Part shown: piece by piece, positions 1-14,800 of the stretch
How the letters are laid out: every line of letters begins with the position of its first letter
How positions within the stretch are numbered: the stretch's first letter is position 1
Source: Watersipora subatra
Taxonomy: Eukaryota; Bryozoa; Gymnolaemata; Cheilostomatida; Watersiporidae
Direction: 5' to 3'
NCBI RefSeq assembly: GCF_963576615.1
Contig: NC_088711.1
Span: 23,902,182 to 23,966,181, forward strand
DNA length: 64,000 nt
The notes under the pieces: model-generated
Told to the model about the DNA's origin: nothing
Databases searched by the model: none
What the model saw: only the letters and a program-made list of their open reading frames with translations
Program-made: the position numbers and the translations under genes

Positions 1-1460
1 TAAACGTAGCCGAGTTCCAAAACTTCTTTAAAATCATCGCCAGGCTTCGAGCTTTATTGCCATTGCTTCAAACTTTACAAAATTATTCAAGGTTTTTACA
101 AGTTATTCGGCATGGCTTCAGCATAGCAAAAAGGCTCTCCTAGTCTTTTTACATTAGAATCAACTCCATCAATCTCTGATACCGAAGTTAAGGACGATCA
201 TGATTCTGATCTGGACATTATGGTATGTATTTGATTTGCAGTGCAGATACGTTTTTCCATAATCAACTGCATCGTTTAAAAACTGATCGCTTTCATCAAA
301 TACTTCAGCTATTGTTTTTGTACTTCCTCAACACTCGTTAATATTTTTTCTTTTTGTGTTTACTGCAGATTGAGAATGAAACAACCTACTCCGAAAACTA
401 GAGACAAGTAGTAATATTCATCATTGCAGGAATATTGGCAGAGAAGCAACCAGTCAACCTAGACCCCTTGATCAACAACAACTCTTTGATATCGCTGTAG
501 CAAACATGATCAAATTATATATTTTATTTTATGTATAGATGTATTATAATTTATTACAAACTTGAGTGTACAAATAAAATATTTCAAATACAAATAAAAT
601 TTTACAAACGATGAATGGAGTAAATATAAACAGTTTAGTCCATATGGCGGTTGTCTAGCAATAAAATTAAACTGGTACTCTTGATATGTGAATACTAGCG
701 TGTAATGGTGCTTTCTGACTAGTTATTTTGGTAATAGCAGCTCTGTCGCTGTCACCGTCTTGGGTAGGTGTTGAAGGGGATTCTCTCGCTACTACATGGC
801 TGGTAAGGAAGTTATCATCAGAACTCTCCTCGTGGCTTACTATTGCAAAGTTCTGCCGGTTGACCAAAGATTTGTGCTCGTAAAGGCGTTTTTGTTCCTT
901 TTTTAAAAACAGATACATGTATATTCTTCTCGTAAGTAGCTGCGCTCACTTCAACCTCAATATCCAGACCTCCCTGAATGATTGGTGATCTTCTAAGAAT
1001 GACAGCGACCACCCTTGCAATCATTGTTCTTCGGTGTATGATGAAAAATCTCTCTCTCACACTAAAACAAATAATGAAGCAGTAGGGACGGAAAAAATTA
1101 GTATTGCGTTTTACCGAAGAACCAAAGTAAAATTCAACTAATTTAGTAAATATAAAAACTCATTACTTAGTACAAGTTGTTGGCTTATCAAAGGCCTCCA
1201 AAGCGATGAATATTCGTGAAAACCTCTGGACGCAGCAAAAATTGTTTACCGTAGAATAGCGTGATCGCCTCGCAGTTGTAAGCTAAATATAAACCGGAAC
1301 ACGCGGTGCGCATGCGTAGGAATATCTATTACTAGCCGCAATAGAGTTAACTTTTCCTAGAGAGTGGCAGTTTTCAGCCGCGAATAAATTTATCCGCGAA
1401 TATGCATGAAAAGACAATTTTCGCGAAATATAACTCCGCGAATAAATTCATCCTGTAGGG
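1..1460 (-). mobile_element. DNA transposon copy 1 (CCCTACAGGA ends, TA target), truncated by window edge
   Basis: Same family as 20743-22581, in inverse orientation, and homologous along its whole length. Its only visible end is tcctgtaggg at 1451-1460, followed by TA and at once by a 23-bp array. It contains stretches of Ser/Asp-rich sequence readable on the minus strand (AIVSHEESSDDN at about 800-840) and, on the plus strand, an apparent spliced end of a coding region (see separate entry). No recognisable transposase catalytic domain. Confidence 0.8.
118..400 (+). pseudogene. possible two-exon tail of an element-borne gene
   Basis: The plus strand reads LFTLESTPSISDTEVKDDHD then SDLDIM up to a GTATGT donor at about 222, and after a ttactgcag acceptor (about 368) IENETTYSEN followed by a stop. 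The other element copy (21815-22140, minus strand) reads the same two acidic blocks, ending IENETTDSDYEN. Conserved splice signals and acidic C-terminus suggest the end of a transposon protein. Function unknown. Confidence 0.4.
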
Positions 1461-1697
1461 TAGATATTCAGTGTAGTACTATATAGATATTCAGTGTAGT
1501 ACTATATATATATTCAGTGTAGTACTATATAGATATTCAGTGTAGTACTATATAGATATTCAGTGCAGTACTATATATATATTCAGTGTAGTACTGTATA
1601 GATATTCAGTGTAGTACTATATATATATTCAGTGTAGTACTATATATATATTCAGTGTAGTACTATATAGATATTCAGTATAGTACTATATAGATAT
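1461..1697 (+). repeat. 23-bp minisatellite
   Basis: About 10 copies of tagatattcagtgtagtac plus tata, starting at the TA that flanks the transposon end at 1460. Confidence 0.93.
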
Positions 1698-2653
1698 GTA
1701 TGGTTTCTGAGCATCTGAATACCATATGTGTTGGTATGGCATGTGTTGAACGTGCTGCATATATTACACCGGATGTGCATGTTGTATATGTTTTATATTT
1801 CTAGCATGAAAGTATACTGAAAGGTCTAACTGTTTACATTGCTAAGCGGAATGCAAAACAGCTTCGGTAAGCTAATGTTTTTTGAGATAAAAATTTTCTT
1901 ACATTGAGTTGATTTTGCGTGCATATCTCTGTTTCAATCTATATCACCTTTGCATATCACTCTACATATCTCAATTCCTAATAGTTTATAAAACACCTAA
2001 AATCTCAAACATTGGAATTGCAAAAGATGCAAGTTTCATGAACTTTTGGTGTGGCAAGCGTTACTTTTATCTTACTTATCATGTTTCATCCTAGCATCTA
2101 GCTGCTAGAAGTCACAAAGCATCTCACTTCATTTCATTGTACACTGTATGTTCAATGAACATACATTTTACATACAGTGTTTCAATTGAACAGGTTACAA
2201 TGTCTGTACACTGCTCAATCGAAGCTGTAGTTGGTTAGTCACTCTTGGAAGCTCTGATTAGATATCTCACACATTTTAACTGTTTCCAGAAAGCTCGTGC
2301 CATGATTAGCCTGTACACTATCATATCTTACCACTAGACATCAAATACATGTAACATTACTTGAACTATGCGTTAAGTCCAGCCTTTATTTACTATTTGC
2401 TTTAATGTATCCGCGTAATAAGAGTCTAAAGCTCTAACAGCTCTAAGCTCTAGTCATAAACATTCATAAGCACAATTGTGGTGAAGAAAACACTGCGAGT
2501 GATGTTATGATCTGTAAGCTCTTGGTCAGTTCGCAGTTATCAAAAGTTTAAACTAAGCTATTTATAGAGGCGTAGGACTTTTTCAAGCATGGATAATTAC
2601 TATTGTTTATAAAGGTGGCATCTAGTCAATAATATGCAAGTGATGCGTTTCAG
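1698..2653. other. intron / upstream sequence, no gene seen
   Basis: AT-rich with no coding block supported by splice sites. Holds a small palindromic patch at about 2137-2210 (acactgtatgttcaatgaacatac ... acatacagtgt, split by a spacer). It may be the intron before exon 1 or the upstream region of the gene. Confidence 0.5.
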
Positions 2654-2897
2654 TATCATGGATGAAGATCGTTGCATACAACTTGCCAAAGAAATTCTGG
2701 AACATGTCAGCCTTGCTTCATCTTCATGCACACCTGTTGCCATGGAAAAGTTATCTCACGCGATACAGTTTTATTTTAACCTTGGTGGGGAACGGATTGT
2801 CAGTGCTGCTGAATTATACTCTCCTTTGGTCACAATTTTGGAAAGAATGAAGAACATTTTCATATCTTCTGAAAAGATTGAAGAAGCTGAGTTGCGG
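2654..2897 (+). CDS. RNF213: RNF213-like exon 1 of window
   Basis: Acceptor tgcgtttcag before 2654, donor GTAAGT at 2898. One base completes an upstream codon, then 81 codons beginning IMDEDRCIQLAKEILEHV. Helical, no recognisable motif. The start phase implies an earlier exon, although the ATG at 2658 could serve as a start if this is a shortened N-terminus. Confidence 0.72.
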
Positions 2898-5800
2898 GTA
2901 AGTGGCAGCCGTCATTTAACCTTCTCGTCCTGTTGTCTATAATTTTATTTTTAATGATTTCCGCTTCTCATCACGCTGTACTTGTTACAGCTGTTTGCCA
3001 AATGATTTTGCAGTGTTGGACTGTGATCGTATCCTGTACGTCTCAAGATTCTGAACTGAGAAAATGGTGGACAGCACACTGTAAAATCTACTTTGAAGAG
3101 CGGCTGAAAGAGGTATGAGGGCATTGTTAATCTTGCATGAGTAATATGCCACTTGTGTAAGTCGTTATGCAGTATTTTTACTAAACCAAAGAAAAGGCTC
3201 TTGCTATTGTACCATCTCGATGTCACTAAATTGATTTAGTAATATTTGTGTTATTACAATTATTCATGGGGTATGACTGGCTACCTTTGAAGGTGTTATT
3301 GATTTCAATTTTATCCTTTCATTGTTAGTTTTTTACAAACCATTTACCATAAGTTGGCGGTGCAATTCCAAGCGTGTATGTAGCATTTAATATGACTGGC
3401 TACTAAAGTTTAACAAGTGCTCAATTATACTGTTCTACTTAAAAATACATTCACCAGATACATTATAGAAAGCTCCAATGCAAGTTTATACAATATTGCA
3501 TTACATATCTTAAAGCTTGGTTTCCATATGACAGCGCAATGATCGTGCGCGGCCCAGTGATCGCACGCAATGCATGTTTTGAGCTGCGATGCAGTGTTTC
3601 CATATCGCGCATAGGCGCCATGCTTGCATTGGACAGGGTGGGTAATTTCCTTACTTTTTCGTAAGAGAGACCGATTTCTTCAGAAAAACAGCTCTCCGTT
3701 GCTATATTGCGCTGTCATATGAAAACCAGGCTTATTCTTCCATACGGGAGACAGATTTTTTCAGAAAACAGCTCTCGATTTGAATTGTGGGATAGATTGA
3801 AAAGTTCGCGCGGTGTATTGTGGGATACATCATAGCACGCACTCGTCGCAAGGATCCATTCTGTTGGATCCTTGCGATCAGCGTACGCACATCGCGCGAT
3901 CGTCGTGCGTTGACGTTTCCATATCACAGCCGGCCCATACACGACGTCGTGCGCCTTGTTGCGCGCCTTGCGCTGTCATATGGAAACCAGGCTTTAGCCA
4001 TCTTTAGTCACCCGCTACATATCTCTTTTATCTCTATGTATAGATTTGAGCATTTGTTTGTCAGTATGTTTCGTCTAGCGATTGAATGACGCTTTGTCCT
4101 GCAACTTGCACACTTGAACTACTAGAAGAAAAATGCATGCCCTGATTAGCTATGGTAATAAACGCTCGGGCGTTGCACGGGTAATATAAAAAATTTTTTC
4201 AGTGCAACTCTTGCTATCACGCTTAAAGATCATGATTGCTTGAGAGATCACGATGCGTAATGATTATAAGTATAATATTTCAAGCTGTTGCAAGCTGTCT
4301 GAGTGGCTTAAAGCGTATCAATTATATCAGTACCTTTATCATATATTTCAGTACTTCAGAGTCTTGCCTTTCGAATGAGCCCATATTCAATACACAAAGA
4401 ATAATAGAACTATGAAAAACAGGGTGTCAAAAGTATGTCCTGCAATAAAAAAAACACTTGGTTGCGGTTCCCACAATGTGATGTCATAATTAGCATTTAG
4501 CCTTAAATCGTCGATCCCTTTCGCTGCCATTGAGGCTGCGCTTTTCTGTGGCAATCGGTGCTCTTAAAGACTTAAATCCAGAGAGCGCTAATAATAAACT
4601 AAGATTCTAGATAATCAACAATGCCCGGGATCGTGCTAACGCCCGACCAATACAAACACATGTTATGGGTTAATAGATTTCGGGTGGTTGTTAAAGTTTG
4701 CTGTTTTCATTCTTTCGTTCATTTTAAAAATTTATAATAATTTATTATCACATCGTTTTATATGTCTCTGTTCGTAATTCGTATCGTTTTCCATGTTGCT
4801 TTCTAAATATGATTATGCTTTAATAAATATACTGTCGTTGGTAAAGGTAATGAAATCACATCGATTAAAGTGTGACCTGCGGTGGCGTGGCCCTAGGACT
4901 ATATGTAAATTGCACTCTCGTGAGATCACGCACTGCTTGAAATTAATTAGCCTCAGTTGTGCCCCTCAACATCACAATGAAAATAAAGGGCTAATGCATA
5001 ATATAATCGAGGAAAACATAGTATGGTGCTTGGAATCTGAGCTATTTATAGAAATTATCTGTATATAGAGAGCTAATGACACTGATTCCTTTGTCATCTT
5101 CATCGGCCCTTTTGAGTTGTCCTACCTTCGTCTGCCACTACCGTCATTATCGTAGTTGATAAATAAACGGTAAGAGCACACAACACCGAATATGAAAATT
5201 GTGACGTCATAATTTGCAAGCCTATACCATTGAACATTTCTATGGTAGAGCTTTGGGGAAATCCTATAAACGCTAATCAATGTCTGTCTCACCATGTTAA
5301 ACAATGGCTCATTTGAAAGCCAAGATATTGAAGAACCCGAATAAGCTGAAACAGTACTGATATAACTGATGTACTTTAAATAGAACTCATTTGCTAATAG
5401 GGTGTATACAGATTGGCTCTCTAACTTACAAATAGCTAGAATAATGGTTATTATATTTCATAAATAAAGGTTGTTTTCAAAAATAAATATTTTTAATGAG
5501 TTTTGTGAACGCCTAGTTTTTATTTTGCATGAATAAATCGCTTACCTTACTGTTTCCTATTTCCAAACAATGGCTCATTTGAAAGCCAAGATATTGAAGA
5601 ATTTGAATAAGCTGAAACGGTACTTATGTAATTGATGTGCTTTAATGGATGTTGTGCTCAGCTTCACATCTTGGCTTTACAGGTTAGATTCCTGTTAGGT
5701 GCAAACACTTTTATAGCACTGGCTTCAGATAGACGGATGGCTTAGGTTACCAGCTTAAGTTACTGTCATTGGCTAGATAAACTTAACCAATGGCAACTAA

Positions 5801-8800
5801 ATTATCTGCCACTGTTTATAAGCTGTTTTAAATCTTGAGTGAATGTGTAGCATAAGAAGTAAGAAATGTTTTTACAACAATCTGTTTTAGCTGTGCCTTA
5901 AGCTTTCAAATATTTGAATTATGCATTGGCTGGACACACACAGCAATAAACAAATACATTCATTTAAAAATTAAAACGGTAAATGTTGTATATGTTGATT
6001 ACAAATCAACTTCTATGCAAAAACTCTTTTTATCACCCATATTTAAAAGATACACATTTTGATTAAAAGTAATTGTTTTGTGCAAACGTTTATTTTATTA
6101 CCAGGGCAATGCTGGGCATTCAGTTGGTATTTCTATAAGAATGCATGTCCAAAATGTATAACTTCTTAATAAACGGCAGATAAGTAGCCCTAGCAATAAT
6201 GCCCGTGTACTATAAAGTGTACTACAATAATGCCAGTGTACTATAAAGTGTACTACAATAATGCCAGTGTACTATAAAGTGTACTACAATAATGCCAGTG
6301 TACTATAAAGTGTACTACAATAATGTCGGTGTACTATAAAGTGTACTACAATAATGCCTGTGTACTATAAAGTGTACTACAATAATGCCAGTGTACTATA
6401 AAGCGGTGTAAAGAGTTGACAACATTTAAGTAACTTACTTTATATATGTTTACATTTTCTTTGTTTACATTTTCTATTTATTTTAAATTTTCTGCTTCTT
6501 CACTTTCAGTTGTAACCGAACTACGATATTTGGGGACACTGTTCAAAGTGTTGGAAGTTACTTTGGATGTACAGTCAAATATATGGTGGCGATTTAAATT
6601 TCATTTAGGAAAATTGGTATATTTAAAATATTGTAGATAGGGATTTGTCTGTATATAAAGTTACCATTGTGCAGTGCAGTTTTATTATGATTTTTTAACA
6701 GTTGCAAGAAGTGGTTTACATATGTTATTAATGACTTTGAACAGTAGTGTTACTTATGTATGTTAACAATAACTTTTAAACAGTAGTGTTACTTGAATAT
6801 TTTAATAATAACTTTGTTAAACAGTTTTACTTGTAAGCCCAAGTACTTTTTTATTGTGAAGACAGATTCTTGAAAGCCGCATGCGAAAATTTGTTTCAGT
6901 TTTCAAGAGTGGATTTGCTGTAGATATAGCAACTAGTTAAATAGTTTGCTCTATTATTTCAGCTGTTCATAAATGATCCAAATGAAGGAATCAGACTCTT
7001 GTGTAATGAGGACTTCAGGAAGACACCTGTAATGGATGAAGCTGTCGAGAGAATGTCTCGCCCTTATGCCATTCGCCTTCTTAAAGTGAGTTACCAGTTT
7101 CCCTATGGTTATTGTCGGTTATAAGAGTTATTTCGGCGTTAGTTTCGTTTTACGTTCAATTGTGAAATGATAATGGTAGCAACAATGATAATTTCATAGT
7201 GGTGTATTTAACAAAGCGATAATTTTATAGTGGTGTATTTAACAAAGCGAGAATTTTATAGTGGTGTATTTAACAAAGCAATAGTTTTATAGTGGTGTAT
7301 TTAATAAAGCGATAATTTTATAGTGATGTATGTAACAAAGCAATAATTTTATAGTGGTGTATTTAACAAAGCAATAATTTAATAGTGGTGTATTTAATAA
7401 AGCGAGAATTTTATAGTGGTGTATTTAACAAAGCAATAGTTTTATAGTGGTGTATTTAATAAAGCGATAATTTTATAGTGGTGTATGTAACAAAGCAATA
7501 ATTTTATAGTGGTGTATTTAACAAAGCAATAATTTAATAGTGGTGTATTTAACAAAGCGATAATTTTATAGAAGTGTATTTAACAAAGCGATAATTTTAT
7601 AGTGGTGTATTTAACAAAGCGATAATTTTATCGGGGTGTATTTAACAAAGCGATAATTTCATTGTTGGGTATTTAACAAAGCGATAATTTTATAGTGGTG
7701 TATTTAACAAAGCGATAATTTTATAGTGGTAAATTAAACAAAGCGATAATTTTATAGAGGTGTATTTAAGAAAGCGATAATTTTATAGAGGTGTATTTAG
7801 GAAAGCGATAATTTTATAATAGGGGTGTATTTAACAAAGCGTGAATTTTATCGGGGTGTATTCAACAAAGCGATAATTTTTTGGGGGTGTATTTAACAAA
7901 GCAATAGTTTTATAGTGGTGTATTTAATAAAGCGATAATTTTATAGTGGTGTATGTAACAAAGCAATAATTTTATAGTGGTGTATTTAACAAAGCAATAA
8001 TTTAATAGTGGTGTATTTAACAAAGCGATAATTTTATAGAAGTGTATTTAACAAAGCGATAATTTTATCGGGGTGTATTTAACAAAGCGATAATTTCATT
8101 GTGGGGTATTTAACAAAGCGATAATTTTATAGTGGTGTATTTAACAAAGCGAGAATTTTATAGTGGTGTATTTAACAAAGCAATAGTTTTATAGTGGTGT
8201 ATTTAACAAAGCAATAATTTAATAGTGGTGTATTTAACAAAGCGATAATTTTATAGAAGTGTATTTAACAAAGCGATAATTTTATAGTGGTGTATTTAAC
8301 AAAGCGATAATTTCATTGTGGGGTATTTAACAAAGCAATAATTTTATAGTGGTGTATTCAACAAAGCGATAATTTTATAGTGGTGTATTTAACAAAGCGA
8401 TAATTTTATAAGGGTGTATTTAACAAAGTGATAATTTTATAGTGGTAAATTAAACAAAGCGATAATTTTATAGAGGTGTATTTAAGAAAGCGATAATTTT
8501 ATAGAGGTGTATTTAGGAAAGCGATAATTTTATAGTGGCGTATTTAACAAAGCGTGAATTTTATCGGGGTGTATTCAACAAAGCGATAATTTTATAGTGG
8601 TGTATTTAACAAAGCAATAGTTTAATAGTGGTGTATTTAACAAAGCGATAATTTTATAGAAGTGTATTTAACAAAGCGATAATTTTATAGAAGTGTATTT
8701 AACAAAGCGATAATTTTATAGTGGTGTATTTAACAAAGCGATAATTTTATCGGGGTGTATTTAACAAAGCGATAATTTCATTGTGGGGTATTTAACAAAG

Positions 8801-11800
8801 CGATAATTTTATAGTCGTGTATTTAACAAAGCGATAATTTTATAGTGGTAAATTAAACAAAACGATAATTTTATAGAGGTGTATTTAACAAAGCGAGAAT
8901 TTTATAGTGGTGTATTTAACAAAGCAATAGTTTTATAGTGGTGTATTTAATAAAGCGATAATTTTATAGTGGTGTATTTAACAAAGCGAGAATTTTATAG
9001 TGGTGTATGTAACAAAGCAATAATTTTATAGTGGTATATTTAACAAAGCAATAATTTTATAGTGGTGTATTTAACAAAGCGAGAATTTTATAGTGGTGTA
9101 TTTAACAAAGCAATAGTTTTATAGTGGTGTATTTAATAAAGCGATAATTTCATTGTGGGGTATTTAACAAAGCGAGAATTTTATAGTGGTGTATTTAACA
9201 AAGCAATAGTTTTATAGTGGTGTATTTAATAAAGCGATAATTTTATAGTGGTGTATGTAACAAAGCAATAATTTTATAGAAGTGTATTTAACAAAGCGAT
9301 GATTTTATAGTGGTGTATTTAACAAAGCGATAATTTTATCGGGGTGTATTTAACAAAGCGATAATTTCATTGTGGGGTATTTAACAAAGCGATAATTTTA
9401 TAGTGGTGTATTTAACAAAGCGATAATTTTATAGGGGTAAATTAAACAACGCGATAATTTTATAGTGGTGTATTTAACAAAGCGATAATTTTATAGAAGT
9501 GTATTTAACAAAGCGATAATTTTATAGTGGTGTATTTAGCAAAGCGATAATTTTATCGTGGTGTATTTAACAAAGCGATAATTTTATAGTGGTGTATTTA
9601 ACAAAGCGATAATTTTATAGTGGTGTATTTAACAAAGCGATAATTTTATGAGGGTGTATTTAACAAAGTGATAATTTTATAGTGGTAAATTAAACAAAGC
9701 GATAATTTTATAGAGGTGTATTTAAGAAAGCGATAATTTTATAGAGGTGTATTTAGGAAAGCGATAATTTTATAGTGGTGTATTTAACAAAGTGATAATT
9801 TTATAGAAGTGTATTTCACAAAGCGATAATTTTATAGAGGTGTATTTAAGAAAGTGATAATTTTATAGTGGTGTATTTAACAAAGTGATAATTTTATAGT
9901 GGTAAATTAAACAAAGCGATAATTTTATAGAGGTGTATTTAAGAAAGCGATAATTTTATAGAGGTGTATTTAGGAAAGCGATAATTTTATAGTGGTGTAT
10001 TTAACAAAGTGATAATTTTATAGTGGTGTATTTAACAAAGTGATAATTTTATAGTGGTAAATTAAACAAAGCGATAATTTTATAGAGGTGTATTTAACAA
10101 AGCGATAATTTTATAGAGGTAAATTAAACAAAGCGATAATTTTGTAGAGGTGTATTTAACAAAGCGATAATTTTATAGAGGTGTATTTAGGAAAGCGGTA
10201 ATTTTATAAGGGTGTATTTAACAAAGCGAAGTGCATTGACTGCAATCTTAGCCCCTACCCTTGAAGCTAAGGCTTACAGGTGGGAGCTTCTGTACATTTC
10301 AACATGTATACTGCAACATATATTAATCGTGATATCAATTGAACTTGGCAATCGGCCCAAACAGTTTTAGTAGTTACCTTAGTTTATCTACATGTACATG
10401 TGGTGTGAAACTTGAGCAAATCTTTGGCTCTACACCCGAAGAGATACGGCAGTTTAGTACATCAACATTCACGTGCAGCTTCTTTTCACATCGTTCGATT
10501 TTACAGCTTTTACATGAAATGCTTCAATTTTACCTTTTTTGTTCCAAAATCATTGACCTCGAGAAAACCAGTGCTAGTGACAGTATTGTTAAAAAAAGGC
10601 AATGCTTGTCATAGTTGTATAGCAAAGATTAATGAGAAACTACTGAGAGTGACCAAACAACTTTGAAGAGTCTGTTAACCTATCTGTTGGATACCGTGAG
10701 CAAGAAAGTGAAGGTTATTTGATACAAGTGAATTTAGAGATTGGACATGATAATTTAAAAAAAGCATTAAAAATACTAAATATGAAAATAATCCATGTGA
10801 AATATGCTGATTTAAAGCTAGCGTAGTTGCAGTCTGTCGAGTTTTGTGTCTGTCATCATCTCTACCTACATACCGCCTATTGCCTGTGTCAATAAGGCTA
10901 TACCTTTATTTGCTTGCCCTTTATGCAATAACCAAGTGAAATAACTATAATTTTCTATTCAATAATTTACAGTAGTGCCATATGTATATTTTAGAATTTT
11001 ACATTTCGCTCTTTATATCGATCCATGCAAGTCTCACTGACTATCTTTTCATTAAACCCAGTGTCCAATTATAGCAATTAAAATTTAGCTATGAAAAATC
11101 CATACAGCATTGTATTTGATCTCAGACCTGCGGATCTAAAGGCGGCGAACATAATCATTAAGCTACATGGAATAAAATGGATTCATTGTCAAATAGTCAT
11201 TACAATGGTTAAGATACTCTCGCTTAAAGCACTTTTGGGGTTAATAACTCAGCACTGTTGACCGTTACTCATAACGATCGTCATGCTGGCCCAAATTTCG
11301 GGTATTGTTTTATTAGTAAAGATATTAGTAAGCATATTAGTAAAGATTTAGCTTTCGAGATAACTTACTCAAATTCATTAAGTAGTCATTCTATTACCAT
11401 CCAACGCCGTGTATTCGGCTAGCAGTTTTGTATTGTGAGTTTGTTTTAATGCTTTAATGTCTATATGTTGCTATAAAATGCAATAATTTACTTGAGTATT
11501 TATTATTTAAAGTATTATCAAGTATTGTATAGTGAGGGTCGTATCAAGTGTTGTATAGTGAAGGTCATATCAAGTATTGTATAGTGAGGGTCATTTCAAG
11601 TGTTGTATAGGGAGAGTCATATCAAGTGTTGTATAGTGAGGGTCATATCAAGTATTGTATAGTGAGGGTCATTTCAAGTGTTGTATAGTGAAGGTCATTT
11701 CAAGTGTTGTATAGGGAGAGTCACATCAAGTGTTGTATATTAAGAGTCAAATCAAGTGTTGTATATTGATGATCATATCAAGTGTTGTATATTGATGATC

Positions 11801-14800
11801 ATATCAAGTGTTGTATATTGATGATCATATCAAGTGTTGTATATTGAGAGTCAGATCAAGTGTTGTATAGTGAGTGTCATATCAATTGTTGTATAGCGAG
11901 GGTCATTTCAAGTGTTGTATAGGGGGAGTCATATCAAGTGTTGTATAATGAGGGTAATATCAAGTATTGTATAGTGAGGGTCGTATCAAGTGTTGTATAG
12001 TGAGGGTCATATCAAGTATTGTATAGTGAGGGTCATTTCAAGTGTTGTATAGTGAGGGTCATATCAAGTGTTGTATATTGAGAGTCATATCAAGTGTTGT
12101 ATATTGATGATCATATCAAGTGTTGTATATTGATGATCATATCAAGTGTTGTATATTGAGAGTCAGATCAAGTGTTGTATAGTGAGTGTCATATCAATTG
12201 TTGTATAGTGAGGGTCATTTCAAGTGTTGTATAGGGGGAGTCATATCAAGTGTTGTATAATGAGGGTCATATCAAGTATTGTATAGTGAGGGTCATATCA
12301 AGTGTTGTATAGTGAGGGTCATATCAAGTATTGTATAGTAAGGGTCATTTCACGTGTTGTATAGTGAGGGTCATATCAATTGTTGTATATTGAGGGTCGT
12401 ATCAAATGTTGTATATCGAGAGTCATATCAAGTGTTGTATATTGAAGGTCGTATCAAGTGTTGTACAGTGAGGGTCATATCAAGTATTGTATAGTGAGGG
12501 TCATTTCAAGTGTTGTATAGGGAGAGTCATATCAAGTGTTGTATAGTGAGGGTTGTATCAAGTGTTGTATAGTGAGGGTCATATTAAGTGTTGTATAGTG
12601 AGAGTCAAATCCAGTGTTGTATATTAAGGGTCATATCAAGTGTTGTACAGTGAGGGTCATATCAAGTGTTGTACAGTGAGAGTCAAATCACGTGTTGTAT
12701 ATTGAGGGTCATATCAAGTGTTGTATATTGAGGGTCGTATCAAGTGTTGTATATTGAGGGTCGTATCAAGTGTATATTGAGGGTCATATCGAGTGTTGTA
12801 TATTGAGGGTCGTATCAAATGTTGTATATCGAGAGTCATATCAAGTGTTGTATATTGAGGGTCGTATCAAATGTTGTATATCGAGAGTCATATCAAGTGT
12901 TGTATATTTAGAGTCATAACAAGTGTTATATAGTGAGAGTCATATCAAGTGTTATATAGTTAGGGTCTTATCAAGTGTTGAGTAGTGAGTCATGTTCAAT
13001 GCCAGTTTGTGTTAAGGTCAAGCAGCTCATGGCATGAGTGTGTTTACTTTGTGAAAATTCTTTAGTTTATCTGCTCTCTGTTACCCTCAGCGGTGCAAGG
13101 TTCAGCTAACTTGAGTTTGCTGCTGCCACGTCATTCAGTTTCACCTCACAACCTTTTCAATGTTTAAACATTGAAACATGAACGAGGGTACTTACATACT
13201 TGGGTCGTGTATGCATGTTGACTTAGCAAAGACTCACTGGTGATGCAATGTGACTTAATGTTTTGTTCCTCATCGCTTTTGCCAGTGTCTGTCTGCAAAC
13301 ATCTGGTTGGATTGAAAATTATTTTACGAAAAAATTACTCCTTATTAAATTGATTAGGTCCCTAACCACTCTTGTAAAATGCGTAAATCTTTTACTACCA
13401 GACTTTTTTTTTATGTCCTCATTGAACTTAGTAAGTTAACGAGTTATTAATAATACAATGTTTTTACAATTAATTTCGAGTTTCTTAGCATTTTAATATT
13501 TGATTATTAGTTTTAGAAATATAGGCCTATAGTTCTTGTATACATTATATGTTCTTACTTAATTTAGATATTAAAGAGTTCATTACAAGTAAGACATTAA
13601 AGTGAAGGCATCAGATCGTCAAATTGATGTGAAAATCTTATTATCAATTTAATTACTAAAACTTTTGGGTTATTATAAAATATGATGTGTTCTTTAATAG
13701 CAATAGCTAGACTTTTTTTCAAAATAGAATTCGGGAAAAATTGCTTTGAAATTTAAAAGTAATTTAGAGAATAAAAAGAATTTTTTTAATTTTTTAGCAG
13801 GTCTTTAAAAATCAAGTTGATCAGTCAAAGATTTTCATTGGATAAGATAAATTATGTGGAGCAGAAAAAATGGCAGATATTTCATGAGCCAATATCATGT
13901 CATCTGATTTGTCTTAGCCCAGTCCTATGCTCTTTGCGAAACAACGTGCTTTTCTATGCAGTCTTCTATTAACTTATTCTGTATATCTATTACACGTATG
14001 AGTTGCGATGAGAGATGTCAAAATATTCAACTACCTTGGTAATTTGTTCATTAATTTGCAACAGGAAGGTAGTTTAAAGCTTTTCTCTGGAAAGAATACG
14101 CAGAAGATTGGCAAGCTGGTCGACGAAGCTCTGGATGAAGTCCGCCGCTCCAACGCGAGTAGTTCCAACATGCAGACAGTCAAGACAATGATCGAATTGG
14201 GCAACTTTCTCCCAGTGTGGAAGTTCTACAGTAAGTGCACGGATATGCCTGCTCGAGCTGCTTGGACACTACTTGATACAAAAAATCTTGCCAAAATCTC
14301 GACCACCTGGTAACTTCTTTTAAAGTGTCTGGAAAATGCACCAAACTGCAGTTTGAACTTGAACTTTGAACTTGTTCAATTTCCAAACGATTGTTTAGTT
14401 GGTAGCAAACCATTTAGAACAAATCGCACCAATTTCGGTTTTTGCTATTTTATTTTCTGTTGTTTTACTGTTATTCCAGTTATTTTCATTTTCTCAAGAA
14501 GAAAAGATTAGCATGTGCTAATACGATTAGTAATGAAGAATGCGTTTGCAAATGCCATGCCAATCAGAACTGTAGATTGGCCAATGCCACTTTGCTTTGC
14601 TCATTTGCGAAGCAAAGTGGCATTCACATAAATAGGGCAAAATCTAATGACAGATTATCAGCTAGTGTACTGGTAGTTTAAGTTGTGTGTTATATGTACC
14701 CTGTCATAACAGCCTGTCATAACAGCCTGTCATAACAGCCTGTCATAACAGCCTGTCATAACAGCCTGTCATAACAGCCTGTCATAACAGCCTGTCATAA

